Assembly (NCBI GenBank): GCA_001914405.1
Contig: MSDW01000001.1
Location: 124,001-188,000 of the forward strand
Source of the DNA: Candidatus Methanohalarchaeum thermophilum
Lineage (GTDB): Archaea > Halobacteriota > Methanonatronarchaeia > Methanonatronarchaeales > Methanonatronarchaeaceae
Reading direction: 5' to 3'
Length of the DNA: 64,000 nucleotides
This document shows, piece after piece, positions 30,518 to 39,078 of the stretch. A program made the translations under genes and the position numbers. The first letter of the stretch is position 1. Each line of letters starts with the position of its first letter. Under the pieces are notes generated by a model that made no database searches, was not told where the DNA came from, and saw only the letters and a program-made list of their open reading frames with translations.

Positions 30518-30973
30518 GTTATATGGTTAAAGGCAGGAAACCTGTGTCCTTTAGGGCACGAGATGAATGCTTTTTTTTGGAAGGAAAATAACACTTAATT
30601 GATTTTAGGAACTAGCTAGAGGTAACTGACAGTTGGTTGGCTTGATTTCCCTATCAAAAAGCGAACCCATGTTTCTTAGGTATCTGGCTAATCGCCCTGT
30701 GACCAACCAACATCGAATAGTTGTATTGGATAAGCCTGAAACTTTTGGAATAAGGAGTGTTGGTTGTGTGGAGCAGCTTGTAGGAATAATAAGGGGAGTT
30801 ATTGCATAGCTAATATATGGACTTTTGTTTTGGCCCTAATCCAAGTCTTCCCAGGGAACTCAAGTTCCCTAGTTGATTGGTTGAACAAGAAAAGCCCAAT
30901 AACAAGTCAAACTCTACTCAGATGAATTTCACAGGAAAGCTCAATTCATTTATTTAGGAGGTGAGTCACTTTA
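30518..30973 (+). mobile_element. Family-1 IS200/IS605-like non-coding element, copy C
   Basis: 456 bp. The left end GTTATATGGTTAAAGGCAGG with hairpin ACCTGTGTCC/GGGCACGAGAT then GAATGC resembles copy A. The core keeps GGTAACTGACAGTTGG, AAAAAGCGA, AAGCCTGAAAC, GTGTGGAGCAGC, TAATATATGG and CCCTAATCC. The diagnostic hairpin here is ATTGG/CCAAT around TTGAACAAGAAAAG (30876-30900). It ends with GAGTCACTTTAC, one base different from the usual terminus. Element L begins about 20 bp further on. Confidence 0.7.
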
Positions 30974-30994
30974 CTCCTGTTGATAACAATTTAA

Positions 30995-31313
30995 TTTATC
31001 TTGGTGGTTAAGAAGACCTCTTCCTTATCTTTTGATTAGGGAGGGGATGAATCAACCTATAAGGCTTAAATGACCTCCGTGTCTTAGGTTTTGTGTGTAG
31101 GGCAGGGGTTGTGGCCGAAGGCTAAAGCCCGTGGACAGATTGAGAGTTCTGGTTACCAAGCTCGCTGGCTTGGGCCAGGGAACCTCCCCATAGAAAGCTT
31201 CCTAGATAAGCGCCGCCCAGGACTGAGATTGGATGACAGCAGTAGGAAGAAAACCCCTTTGACTCTGGAAGCCCCCTCCAAAATCCCTTGATTTTGGTAA
31301 GGGAGGAAGTCAC
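30995..31313 (+). mobile_element. Family-3 IS200/IS605-like element, copy L
   Basis: 319 bp, starting TTTATCTTGGTGGTTAAGAAG with the family left-end hairpin and GATGAATCAACC. It ends with palindrome CAAAATCCCTTGATTTTG and GGGAGGAAGTCAC. The GC-rich core is nearly identical to element M but unrelated in primary sequence to families 1 and 2. A 66-codon open frame (31091-31291) runs in the transposon direction and stops in the right-end hairpin, ending LEAPSKIP. Many tnpB genes end this way, so it may be a tnpB 3' remnant overlapping an omega-RNA. This is suggestive only. Confidence 0.65.
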
Positions 31314-31432
31314 TATTGGAATGCTGTGACTGTGTGGAAGGTTTGTTTTCGTAGGTTGAGGAGTATGTTATTCAGGTTTCTTTCGTTTTAGTGATTTAGA
31401 GGTGTGAGTTACTAGGAGAGGATATGAGTGGT

Positions 31433-32872
31433 TCATTGAGTTGAATGATTGTTCGTTTGTTGAAGTATGAATCTTCTAGATTTTATTCCTTGGTAAATTA
31501 TTTTAGGGATGTGATGAGGTTCAACCCATCCGTCTTTTAAGCTATTAAGAAAGCTTTTAATTTGCTTTTTGAAGATTTTTTTGTTCAGGTAGGTTTCCTT
31601 GTAGGCCTGATTGTAGAGTTCCTTTATTTCTTCTATGTCTAAGTATTCGGATTCTAAAACTGGGTTGTATGTGTTATACTTTTCCCAATTTAGTTCTTTA
31701 ATTAAATTTTGTCTTTTTGCTGTTTCATAGAAGTCGGTTCCAGGATAAGGAGTTGGGAGAAAGAATAGAGGGAATTCTGCACCAATATCTTTTGCTAGCT
31801 CAATTGACTCTTTAATATCTTCTTTATCCTCTCCTGGAAATCCTAAAACTATATTTAGTATTCTAACCAAGTCAAATTCTTCGAATCTCTTTAATTCTTC
31901 TTTTGCTTCTTTTAAGGATAGATCTCTATCCATGTTTTCTATTGATTTTTTGCTTCCAGTGTCAAGGTTATAATTGACTACTCTGAATCCTGTTTGTTTC
32001 ATTCTTTTTATTAGTCCTTCATCTACATCGCTGAAACCGCCGCTGGCACATCCCCATGTTATATCTAAATTTCTTTCATCTATTTCATCGCATATGTCCC
32101 AGATTCTATCTTCTTTCAGGGCAAAATTGTCATCTAGAAACATTATTAGATCAGTGTCGTATTTTTTATTTATTTCTTCTATTTCTTCGACTACATTGAA
32201 AGCTGACCGGGTTCTAAGTTCCTTTCCAAATATTGCAGGAGTTGTACAGTAATTGCAACAGAATGGACAACCTCTACTAGATATTATACTAGATACAGTC
32301 ATAGAATTCATTAATCTGTAGTTTTTAGGTTTTATATGTCTTCGATCAGGAAATGGAATACTATCTAAATCTTTAATTAGGTTTTCAGCATCGTTTTCGA
32401 CTATTTCATCACTGTTTTTAAAGGTTATTCCCTCAATGTCGTGCAAATCTTCATTTTCTTCAAGACATTTCACTAGTTTTGGAAAAGATCTTTCTCCCTC
32501 ACCAAAAACCACAAAATCTACATAACTTTTTTTAATAATTTCTTTAGACTTTAAGCTGGAGTGAGGTCCTCCACATACCGTTTTGATCTCTTTATCGTGT
32601 TTTTTGATTTTTTTAAGTATATTTAACCCTGATTTGGCCTTATATGTTGCCAAATATATTCCAACAATATCCACTTCTTTCTCATTTGTAGTTTTAATCA
32701 GCTCTTTTTCTGAGATTGAATCAGTTCTTAAATCAATTATATCTATCTCGTGTTTTTCACTGTCTAAAGATGCCGCAATGTATTCTAGTCCTATCGGCTC
32801 GGTAACTAATCCAAGTATTTTTCTAAAGTAAAGTTCCTCGTTAGTTGATGGATGTATTAAGAGTATGTTCAT
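31433..32872 (-). CDS. B12-binding-domain radical SAM protein
   Basis: A 479-residue class B-like radical SAM protein. The N-terminal Rossmann-like cobalamin-binding domain (about 1-140, IDLRTDS..., VDIVGIYLATYKAKSGLNIL, VCGGPHSSLKSKEII) precedes the radical SAM CxxxCxxC motif in SSRGCPFCCNYCTTP (about 200). FLDDNFA and a TIM-barrel region follow. Reaction unknown; relatives perform methylations or tetrapyrrole and lipid chemistry. The start overlaps cofC by 4 bp (ATGA), so it is the third gene of the mer-cofC unit. Confidence 0.85.
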   Translation of the reverse strand: MNILLIHPSTNEELYFRKILGLVTEPIGLEYIAASLDSEKHEIDIIDLRTDSISEKELIKTTNEKEVDIVGIYLATYKAKSGLNILKKIKKHDKEIKTVCGGPHSSLKSKEIIKKSYVDFVVFGEGERSFPKLVKCLEENEDLHDIEGITFKNSDEIVENDAENLIKDLDSIPFPDRRHIKPKNYRLMNSMTVSSIISSRGCPFCCNYCTTPAIFGKELRTRSAFNVVEEIEEINKKYDTDLIMFLDDNFALKEDRIWDICDEIDERNLDITWGCASGGFSDVDEGLIKRMKQTGFRVVNYNLDTGSKKSIENMDRDLSLKEAKEELKRFEEFDLVRILNIVLGFPGEDKEDIKESIELAKDIGAEFPLFFLPTPYPGTDFYETAKRQNLIKELNWEKYNTYNPVLESEYLDIEEIKELYNQAYKETYLNKKIFKKQIKSFLNSLKDGWVEPHHIPKIIYQGIKSRRFILQQTNNHSTQ

Positions 32873-33456
32873 TTTATCTCTTCACCTACTTTATTTTTTA
32901 AAAAACTCTCTAATTTTCCATTAGCTAAGGATTTTGCTTTTTTTAGGTCACTTAATTCATCTATGTCAAATCTAATTCTTTCATTATCTAAGATAGTATA
33001 AGAATAATCTTTCTCTTTGATATCTTTTAGATGGTTATTGAAGCTGTTGTTATCGTAATTTAGATCTATTTTTTTCCTTAGAAACAAAGCATTGGTACCT
33101 CCTCGATTGCCAGGGCATAGGATTACATCTTTATCTTTTTTTAATACTTTTTTAATATCTTTTTTTTCTATAAATGGTATATCGCTTGGTAATATTAATA
33201 CGGGTAATTTAAGTTTATCTATTGCAAAATTTAAAGAAGGATTTAGTTTTTTAGGGCTTTTAATGATTTTTGCATTTCCATTATATCGCTTAAGGTCTGG
33301 AGATACAATGAATACATCAGTTAGATCGGAAATGGTTCTTATAACTTCATCTAGCATGATTTGAGATAACCTTCTTCTTTCTGATAAACTTAAATGAGGA
33401 AATAAGCTAGATTTGGTGTTTTCTAATCTAAAAGGAATTAATGTTTTTATAGGCAT
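32869..33456 (-). CDS. cofC: 2-phospho-L-lactate guanylyltransferase (F420 biosynthesis)
   Basis: CofC activates 2-phospholactate (or a related phospho-acid) with GTP so that CofD can attach it to Fo, forming the F420 side chain. The 195-residue protein has the CofC nucleotidyltransferase pattern: KTLIPFRLENTKSSLFPHLSLSERRRL at the start, VFIVSPDL, LPVLILPSDIPFI and the GNRGGTNALFL loop. It lies 2 bp after mer and overlaps the radical SAM gene by 4 bp. With cofG and cofH divergently placed 1 kb away, this is an F420 locus. Confidence 0.88.
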   Translation of the reverse strand: MPIKTLIPFRLENTKSSLFPHLSLSERRRLSQIMLDEVIRTISDLTDVFIVSPDLKRYNGNAKIIKSPKKLNPSLNFAIDKLKLPVLILPSDIPFIEKKDIKKVLKKDKDVILCPGNRGGTNALFLRKKIDLNYDNNSFNNHLKDIKEKDYSYTILDNERIRFDIDELSDLKKAKSLANGKLESFLKNKVGEEIK

Positions 33457-33458
33457 TT

Positions 33459-34418
33459 TTATTTGAAAGAGGGGATCAATCCTTCTTCGATTAACTTTAA
33501 GCTTTCTTTGTAATTTGGACCAAGTGGAGAACCTAGGACGATATGATCTATTTCTAGGTCATTTAAGTTACTGATCTTATTTATGCAATCGTCTAGTGTA
33601 CCTGAGATAGAAAAGACATCTATCATTTTACTTGAAACATGATTAATGGCTTTTTTGGTATCTCCCTTTTTAATGCAGTCGGAGATCTTATTGACTCTTT
33701 TTTTACTTAATCCATGTTTTTCTATAACTTTTTCAGGAATATTTGAAACCACATAAGAAACCACTGGTTTCGTTTTTTTCCTTGCTCTTTCACGGTTCTC
33801 TGCAATTGAAAAACAGGTGTGAGGGGCTATATCTGTATCTTTATTACCTATCTTATCGATGGCAAATTCAAGATCTTTTTTATGAGAAGCATTTACCAAA
33901 ACCCCCTCCCCAATTTCTCCTCCAAGAGACAGCATCTTCGGGCCTTGTCCTCCAACATAGATAGGTACCTCGCTCTTATGGAAACTTAACTTGCCGGAAT
34001 CCATCTCATAAAATTCGCCCCCACATTCGAGATTATTGTTCTTCGTTAATTCCCTTATAATGTAAACTGATTCTTTAACTCTTTGAAGAGGTTTGTCCCA
34101 ATCTAATCCTATTTTATTTAATGTAAATTTATCTCCAGCTCCTATACCCAACTTTGCTCTACCATCTGATGCTTCATTTATCGTTTGAATTGCTGAGGCT
34201 GTTTCAGCTGGATGAATCACATAGGGATTGGTTATTCCTGTTCCTAAAGAAACACTAGATGTATTTGCAGCTAAAATAGATAAAACACAATATATGTTCC
34301 TATGGTTAAAGTGATCGGCAACCCATATCTCATCTAAACCTGCTTTTTCTAATTGAATTCCTTTTCTCTTTAACTTATCCAAAGATTCATTTGGAAGTAA
34401 TTCAACGCCGAAATCCAT
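33459..34418 (-). CDS. mer: F420-dependent 5,10-methylenetetrahydromethanopterin reductase
   Basis: Mer reduces methylene-H4MPT to methyl-H4MPT with reduced F420, a central C1 step in methanogens. The 319-residue luciferase-like TIM-barrel protein has the Mer N-terminus (MDFGVELLPNE), GLDEIWVADHFNHRN, GTGITNPYVIHPAETASAI and LGIGAGDKFTLNKIGLDW, close to canonical Mer enzymes. Other F420-dependent LLM oxidoreductases are the alternative. It heads a mer-cofC-radical SAM operon and is divergent from cofG with 121 bp between starts, a likely shared promoter region. Confidence 0.87.
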   Translation of the reverse strand: MDFGVELLPNESLDKLKRKGIQLEKAGLDEIWVADHFNHRNIYCVLSILAANTSSVSLGTGITNPYVIHPAETASAIQTINEASDGRAKLGIGAGDKFTLNKIGLDWDKPLQRVKESVYIIRELTKNNNLECGGEFYEMDSGKLSFHKSEVPIYVGGQGPKMLSLGGEIGEGVLVNASHKKDLEFAIDKIGNKDTDIAPHTCFSIAENRERARKKTKPVVSYVVSNIPEKVIEKHGLSKKRVNKISDCIKKGDTKKAINHVSSKMIDVFSISGTLDDCINKISNLNDLEIDHIVLGSPLGPNYKESLKLIEEGLIPSFK

Positions 34419-34539
34419 CTATATCCCTGCAAGAAATTGATAAACAAACTTGAACGATAATTGTCCCTCATCTTACAAAATATTTTTCTTAAAAAAACCT
34501 TAAGAAATGACAAAACCCTCCAATTAAAGAAGGATTTCA

Positions 34540-35535
34540 ATGGAAGATAAATATATTTTTCCAAATAAAGAACAGAAGATAATAACATACAGCAAGAATG
34601 TCTTTATTCCCGTAACAAACTACTGTAGAAATAACTGTCTATACTGTGGGTTTAACAGAGGTAATAGATATTTACTTGAATTAGATGAAATTGAAAAATT
34701 ACTTGATAAAGCTAAGAAGAGAAATGCAAAGGAAGTTTTACTATGTTGTGGTGAAAGACCGGAACAAAGCAGGGAATTCATGGGAAAAATCAAGGAGATA
34801 GGCTACGATTCTCATTTAGAGTATTTAATAGATATATGTAAGTTGGCATTGGATAAGAACTTGCTTCCTCATACGAATACAGGTTTATTGGATTATAATG
34901 AATTAAAGAAATTAAAGAGGTACAATGCAAGCATGGGACTTATGCTGGAAACGACAGCTAAAGTAAAATCACATCAGAACAGTCCAGGTAAAAAACCCTC
35001 TAAAAGGATTAAGATGATAAAAGAAGCTGGAAAGCTACAAATACCTTTTACTACTGGTATTCTTTTAGGAATTGGTGAAAGTAAACAGGATAGAATAAAT
35101 TCTTTAAGAAAGATAGATGAAATTAACCAGAGGTATGGGCATATTCAAGAAGTAATAATCCAAAGATATGAACCAAATAAATATTCTAAATTAAAAGATA
35201 CTGCGTCTTATGAAGAACTATTAGATAATATTAGATTATCTAATGAGATATTGAAAGATATTAGTATACAATCACCACCAAATCTGGTAAGAAATCTTGA
35301 TAAATTAGTTAAAGCTGGAATAGATGATTTAGGTGGTATATCAGAGGTGACTAGTGACTACATAAACCCAAAAAAAAGCTGGCCAGATCTCAAGAAAATT
35401 AAGTTGGAACTCGATGAATTTAGAGTAAAAGAGAGACTCCCAATCTACCCTAGGTACATCAAGGAGAAGTGGTTCTCTGACGAATTAGAAGAAACGATTA
35501 AAAATTTATCTGATGAAGATGGCTACGCTAAGTAA
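34540..35535 (+). CDS. cofG: FO synthase subunit 1 (7,8-didemethyl-8-hydroxy-5-deazariboflavin synthase)
   Basis: CofG is one of two radical SAM subunits that build the deazaflavin chromophore of F420. The 331-residue protein has the cluster motif NYCRNNCLYCGF (CxxxCxxC, about 26-37), NAKEVLLCCGERPE, and LPHTNTGLLDYNELKKL, characteristic of CofG. The end overlaps cofH by 23 bp. It is transcribed away from mer and cofC, so F420 synthesis genes flank a common regulatory gap. Confidence 0.92.
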   Translation: MEDKYIFPNKEQKIITYSKNVFIPVTNYCRNNCLYCGFNRGNRYLLELDEIEKLLDKAKKRNAKEVLLCCGERPEQSREFMGKIKEIGYDSHLEYLIDICKLALDKNLLPHTNTGLLDYNELKKLKRYNASMGLMLETTAKVKSHQNSPGKKPSKRIKMIKEAGKLQIPFTTGILLGIGESKQDRINSLRKIDEINQRYGHIQEVIIQRYEPNKYSKLKDTASYEELLDNIRLSNEILKDISIQSPPNLVRNLDKLVKAGIDDLGGISEVTSDYINPKKSWPDLKKIKLELDEFRVKERLPIYPRYIKEKWFSDELEETIKNLSDEDGYAK

Positions 35536-36532
35536 AATAGAAAAAAAAGCTTTGAAACTTGTTAAAAAAAAGGAATTCAAGTTATTTTCCCTTGCAGATG
35601 AAATTAGAGAAAAAAATAAGGGAAAAGAAGTTACCTATGTTGTAAATAGAAACATTAATTACACAAATAAATGTGGACTCAATTGTTCTTTCTGTTCTTT
35701 TTCTAAAGAAAAAAATTATATACTTTCTACAGATGAAATACTGGAAAAAGTGGAGGAAGCTAAGGAAAAGAATGCATCCGAAGTATGTCTGCAAGGAGGA
35801 ATAAACAAGGATCTGAAAAGAGACTACTACTTCGAACTAGTTGAAAAAATAAAGGAAAACTATAATATACATTTACATGCTTTTTCTCCACAGGAAATAA
35901 ACCATATTGCAGAAGATTCAATTAAGGAAACTTTAGTTAAATTAAAGCGAAAAGGACTAGATTCAATTCCAGGTACAGCTGCTGAAATGCTTGTAGAAGA
36001 TGTTAGGCAAGAGATCTGTCCCAACAAGATTTCAAGTAAAAAGTGGGTCGAGATAATAAAGACAGCACACAAACTGGGAATCCCTACTACAGCAACAATG
36101 CTTTATGGACATGAAGAAAGTTGGATGGACAGAATCAGACATATCTTAAAGATAAAGAAGATTCAAGAAGAAACAGGGGGTTTTACGGAGTTTATTCCTT
36201 TGCCATTCTTACCTGGTAATAATAAACTAGGTAAACAGAACAATGGTACTTTATCTATAGAGGATTTTAAGGTTATTGCATTGTCAAGAGTTCTTTTGAA
36301 GGATCAGATAGATAATATACAAGCTTCTTGGTTGAAACTGGGTAAGGAAGATGCGAAGAAATCACTTTATTTTGGAGCAAATGATCTAGGTGGAACATTA
36401 ATGGAAGAAAATATCTCTAAAAGCACGGGTTTGGTTGAGGAAATTCCTTCAAAAAACGACATGCACCAATTAATTAGGGAAGCGGACAGAAAACCAGTGG
36501 AGAGAACTACACTATATGATAAAATAGGGTAA
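35513..36532 (+). CDS. cofH: FO synthase subunit 2
   Basis: CofH joins tyrosine-derived material to the flavin precursor as the partner of CofG. The 339-residue protein shows the radical SAM motif NKCGLNCSFCSF, EVCLQGGIN, LHAFSPQEI and DSIPGTAAEML, all standard for CofH. Its ATG at 35513 overlaps cofG by 23 bp, suggesting translational coupling; a second in-frame ATG lies two codons later. The last nine codons with the stop are repeated once in tandem just downstream. Confidence 0.92.
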   Translation: MKMATLSKIEKKALKLVKKKEFKLFSLADEIREKNKGKEVTYVVNRNINYTNKCGLNCSFCSFSKEKNYILSTDEILEKVEEAKEKNASEVCLQGGINKDLKRDYYFELVEKIKENYNIHLHAFSPQEINHIAEDSIKETLVKLKRKGLDSIPGTAAEMLVEDVRQEICPNKISSKKWVEIIKTAHKLGIPTTATMLYGHEESWMDRIRHILKIKKIQEETGGFTEFIPLPFLPGNNKLGKQNNGTLSIEDFKVIALSRVLLKDQIDNIQASWLKLGKEDAKKSLYFGANDLGGTLMEENISKSTGLVEEIPSKNDMHQLIREADRKPVERTTLYDKIG

Positions 36533-36558
36533 ACTACACTATATGATAAAATAGGGTA
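36505..36558 (+). repeat. 27-bp tandem duplication at the cofH 3' end
   Basis: A 27 bp unit (beginning AACTACACTATATGATAAAA) occurs twice without a gap at 36505-36531 and 36532-36558. The first copy encodes the final TTLYDKIG and the stop of cofH. The second keeps the same frame after the stop, so read-through would add the same eight residues before a second stop. Confidence 0.9.
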
Positions 36559-36580
36559 AAATAGAAAGGAGAGGATTAAA

Positions 36581-36832
36581 ATTAAGTATGAGGTAACTGT
36601 TGATATTCATCTTAAAGAAGATATGCTTGATCCAGAAGGAAAGGCTATTAAAAAATCCCTACAGAAGGTAGGTTTTGAGGATGTTGAAGATGCCAGAGTT
36701 GGTAAACAGATAAAATTAAGATTAAAAGCTGAAAGCAAAGAAGAAGTTAGGTCTGAAGTCGATAAGATGTGTAAGAAGATATTGGCAAACCCAGTTATCC
36801 ATCAATATAACATAAAAGTTGAAGGGATTTGA
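36581..36832 (+). CDS. purS: Phosphoribosylformylglycinamidine synthase subunit PurS, probable AUU start
   Basis: PurS bridges PurL and PurQ in the fourth step of purine synthesis. From the first ATG (36623) the protein would lack its N-terminal beta strand. The upstream in-frame codons read (I)KYEVTVDIHLKED, exactly the PurS N-terminus, and no ATG, GTG or TTG exists between the in-frame TAA at 36557 and 36623. AAGGAGAGG (36566-36574) lies 6 nt before an ATT at 36581, which I take as the start (83 residues). A second ATT at 36575 is too close to the Shine-Dalgarno. The stop is followed 2 bp later by purQ. Confidence 0.88.
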   Translation: MKYEVTVDIHLKEDMLDPEGKAIKKSLQKVGFEDVEDARVGKQIKLRLKAESKEEVRSEVDKMCKKILANPVIHQYNIKVEGI

Positions 36833-36834
36833 AA

Positions 36835-37527
36835 ATGCCAAAGATCAGTGTTATACAGTTCCCTGGATCTAACTGCGATAGGGACACGAAGCATGTGATA
36901 GAAGATGTTATTGGATGTAGAGCTGACTTAAATTGGTACGAAAGTGCAGACCTCTCTAACTATGATGGAATAGTCTTGCCAGGAGGTTTTTCTTACGGCG
37001 ACTACCTTAGAGCTGGAGCAATTGCTGCTCAAACTAAGATAGGGAATTCACTAAAAAGAGCTGCGAGAGAAGGTAAACCAATTCTAGGTATATGTAACGG
37101 CTTTCAGATATTAACCGAACTGGGGCTTCTAAAAGGTGCTTTAACAACCAATTCATATCCAAAATTTAGATGCGAACATGTTTACTTAAAAGTTAATAAC
37201 ACTGAATCTATTTTCACTAGAAAATTTGATAAAAATGAGGTAATAAACCTACCTATAGCTCATAAGGAAGGTAGATACTACAATCAAGATCCAGAGCTCT
37301 CGGAACTGAAGAATTCAAACCAAATAGCTTTTAAATATTCAAACAAAGAAGGAGAAGTAACCAAGGCCTCAAATCCGAACGGTTCATGTGAAAACATAGC
37401 TGGGTTAATTAACGAGAAAGGTAATGTACTAGGAATGATGCCTCACCCTGAAAGAGCTAGTGAAGATATATTAGGTAGTACTGATGGAAAAAAGATACTA
37501 AAAGGGATGATTGAGTCAATCAATTGA
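36835..37527 (+). CDS. purQ: Phosphoribosylformylglycinamidine synthase subunit PurQ (glutaminase)
   Basis: PurQ supplies ammonia from glutamine to PurL. The 230-residue class I amidotransferase has the oxyanion motif LPGGFSYGDYLRAGA, the nucleophile cysteine in ILGICNGFQIL and the catalytic His in MMPHPERA. I start at ATG 36835 (PKISVIQFPGSNCD), which fits homologues, rather than an overlapping TTG two codons upstream. It directly follows purS; purL is not in the window, so the complex is split across loci. Confidence 0.93.
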   Translation: MPKISVIQFPGSNCDRDTKHVIEDVIGCRADLNWYESADLSNYDGIVLPGGFSYGDYLRAGAIAAQTKIGNSLKRAAREGKPILGICNGFQILTELGLLKGALTTNSYPKFRCEHVYLKVNNTESIFTRKFDKNEVINLPIAHKEGRYYNQDPELSELKNSNQIAFKYSNKEGEVTKASNPNGSCENIAGLINEKGNVLGMMPHPERASEDILGSTDGKKILKGMIESIN

Positions 37528-37701
37528 TTTTCACGATTTATCTATCTGTAGTTCATCAAAAATAGAAAATTTAAAATTAAATAGAGTAATTAATTTAAAT
37601 TAATTTAAAATTTAATAGTTGAGGGAATGGTTTTAGATGACTTTTCCTGGTTAATAAGTCATAAGAGTTAAATCTATGAGAGTTAATTTTGGATGGTACT
37701 T

Positions 37702-38715
37702 ATGTCTTCAATTATCGTTATTGGTGGATTTTTTGGTGATGAGGGAAAAGGAAAGATTGTTTCTCATCTCGTTAGAGAAGACGAACCAGCGATCGTAGCA
37801 AGAGGTGGAGTAGGGCCTAATGCAGGACACACAGTTAAAGTTGATGGCCAAGAGTTTGGAACGAGGATCACTCCTTCAGGGTTCTTTGACGAGAAGGTAG
37901 AGCTTTTAGTGGGTGCAGGTACCTTGGTGGATCCAGAGGTCTTGAAAAAGGAAATAAACGAACTAGGGACAGAGGACAGGCTAAAGGTAGATAATAGATG
38001 TGCAATAATTGAGGAAAAGCACATCAAAAAGGATAATGAAGATAAGAACTTGTCAGAGGATATTGAAACTACTGGAACTGGATGTGGGCCAGCTAATGCA
38101 GAGAGAGCTATGAGAACAATTAAACAAGCAGAAGATATCTCTGAACTAAGTGAATATACTACGGATGTTCCTGAAGAGATTAATAATGCTTTAAATAAAG
38201 ACAAGGATGTTATAATTGAAGGAGCTCAAGGATTTGGGCTTTCTCTTTTTTATGGGACATATCCCTATGTTACATCCAAGGATACTGGGGCTTCACAGGT
38301 TGCTGCTGATGTTGGTATAGGGCCTACTAAGGTTGATGATGTATTGGTTGTATTCAAGGCTTTCCCAACTAGAGTCGGTGCAGGGCCTTTTCCCACTGAA
38401 CTTGATGAAGAAGAAACCGAAGAACTAGGTATAGAAGAATATGGGACTGTTACGGGAAGAGAACGACGGGTAGGCCGATGGATGTCGGACTGGGCTAAAT
38501 ACACAGTTGATGTAAACGGAGCTACTCAAGTAGCTATAACCTGTATTGATAAGCTTGATAAAAGATGTAAGGGAGTAAAAGAATATAATAACTTAACACA
38601 AGAAGCTAGAGACTTTATTGAAGAAAAAGAAGAAGAATTAGGAGTTCCAGTTACTATAATATCTACAGGACCAGAAAATGACGAAACTATAGACCTGAGG
38701 GAGGAAAAGCTGTGA
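37702..38715 (+). CDS. purA: Adenylosuccinate synthetase
   Basis: PurA condenses IMP and aspartate with GTP as the first step to AMP. The GTP-binding motif [10 protein letters not shown] is at the N-terminus (about 8-17), with GPNAGHTV and [13 protein letters not shown] further on. At 337 residues it is of the short archaeal type rather than the approximately 430-residue bacterial one. I use the ATG at 37702; GGATGGT upstream is a plausible ribosome binding site, and an in-frame ATG at 37693 would overlap it. The end overlaps the Trm112-like gene by 4 bp. Confidence 0.93.
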   Translation: MSSIIVIGGFFGDEGKGKIVSHLVREDEPAIVARGGVGPNAGHTVKVDGQEFGTRITPSGFFDEKVELLVGAGTLVDPEVLKKEINELGTEDRLKVDNRCAIIEEKHIKKDNEDKNLSEDIETTGTGCGPANAERAMRTIKQAEDISELSEYTTDVPEEINNALNKDKDVIIEGAQGFGLSLFYGTYPYVTSKDTGASQVAADVGIGPTKVDDVLVVFKAFPTRVGAGPFPTELDEEETEELGIEEYGTVTGRERRVGRWMSDWAKYTVDVNGATQVAITCIDKLDKRCKGVKEYNNLTQEARDFIEEKEEELGVPVTIISTGPENDETIDLREEKL

Positions 38716-38894
38716 AAAAAGAACTTAAGGAAAAATTAGCATGCCCCATATGTAAATCGGAATTAGAGTTAAGAATAGATGAGGAAGAAGATGATGAAGT
38801 GAAGGAAGGAGAGTTACATTGCCCTAATTGTGACAACGATTATCCAATAGAGGATGGTATACCAAACCTATTACCCCCAGACTTTGAATCCTGA
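38712..38894 (+). CDS. Trm112-like zinc-ribbon protein
   Basis: A 60-residue acidic protein with two cysteine pairs (CPIC at about 11-14 and CPNC at about 37-40) and the tail [16 protein letters not shown], the Trm112/UPF0434 signature. In archaea and eukaryotes Trm112 stabilises and activates several methyltransferases acting on tRNA, rRNA and release factor. It starts at GTG overlapping the purA stop (GTGA). A solo transposon left end begins immediately after its stop. Confidence 0.85.
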   Translation: MKKELKEKLACPICKSELELRIDEEEDDEVKEGELHCPNCDNDYPIEDGIPNLLPPDFES

Positions 38895-38898
38895 CTTA

Positions 38899-38965
38899 AC
38901 TTATTAGCTGAGAACTCTTCTTCCTCAATATCGGAGATCGAAGATCGAAGAGGGGAGTAAGTCAA
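38899..38965 (+). repeat. Solo left end of an IS200/IS605-like element
   Basis: Beginning 5 bp after the Trm112-like stop: CTTATTAGCTGAGAACTC, then an imperfect palindrome (CTTCTTCCTCAATATC... GATCGAAGAGG), then GGAGTAAGTC. This is a diverged version of the left-end module without core or right end. Confidence 0.4.
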
Positions 38966-39078
38966 TGGATATGGTTAATTCTCTCTAAGTTGCTTAAAGA
39001 AGGGAGAAAAGTATTGAGATGTGATGTAAAAAAAAGTTAATTATTATTGAACCTAGTGCCTCATGGAGCGTAAAAAGA

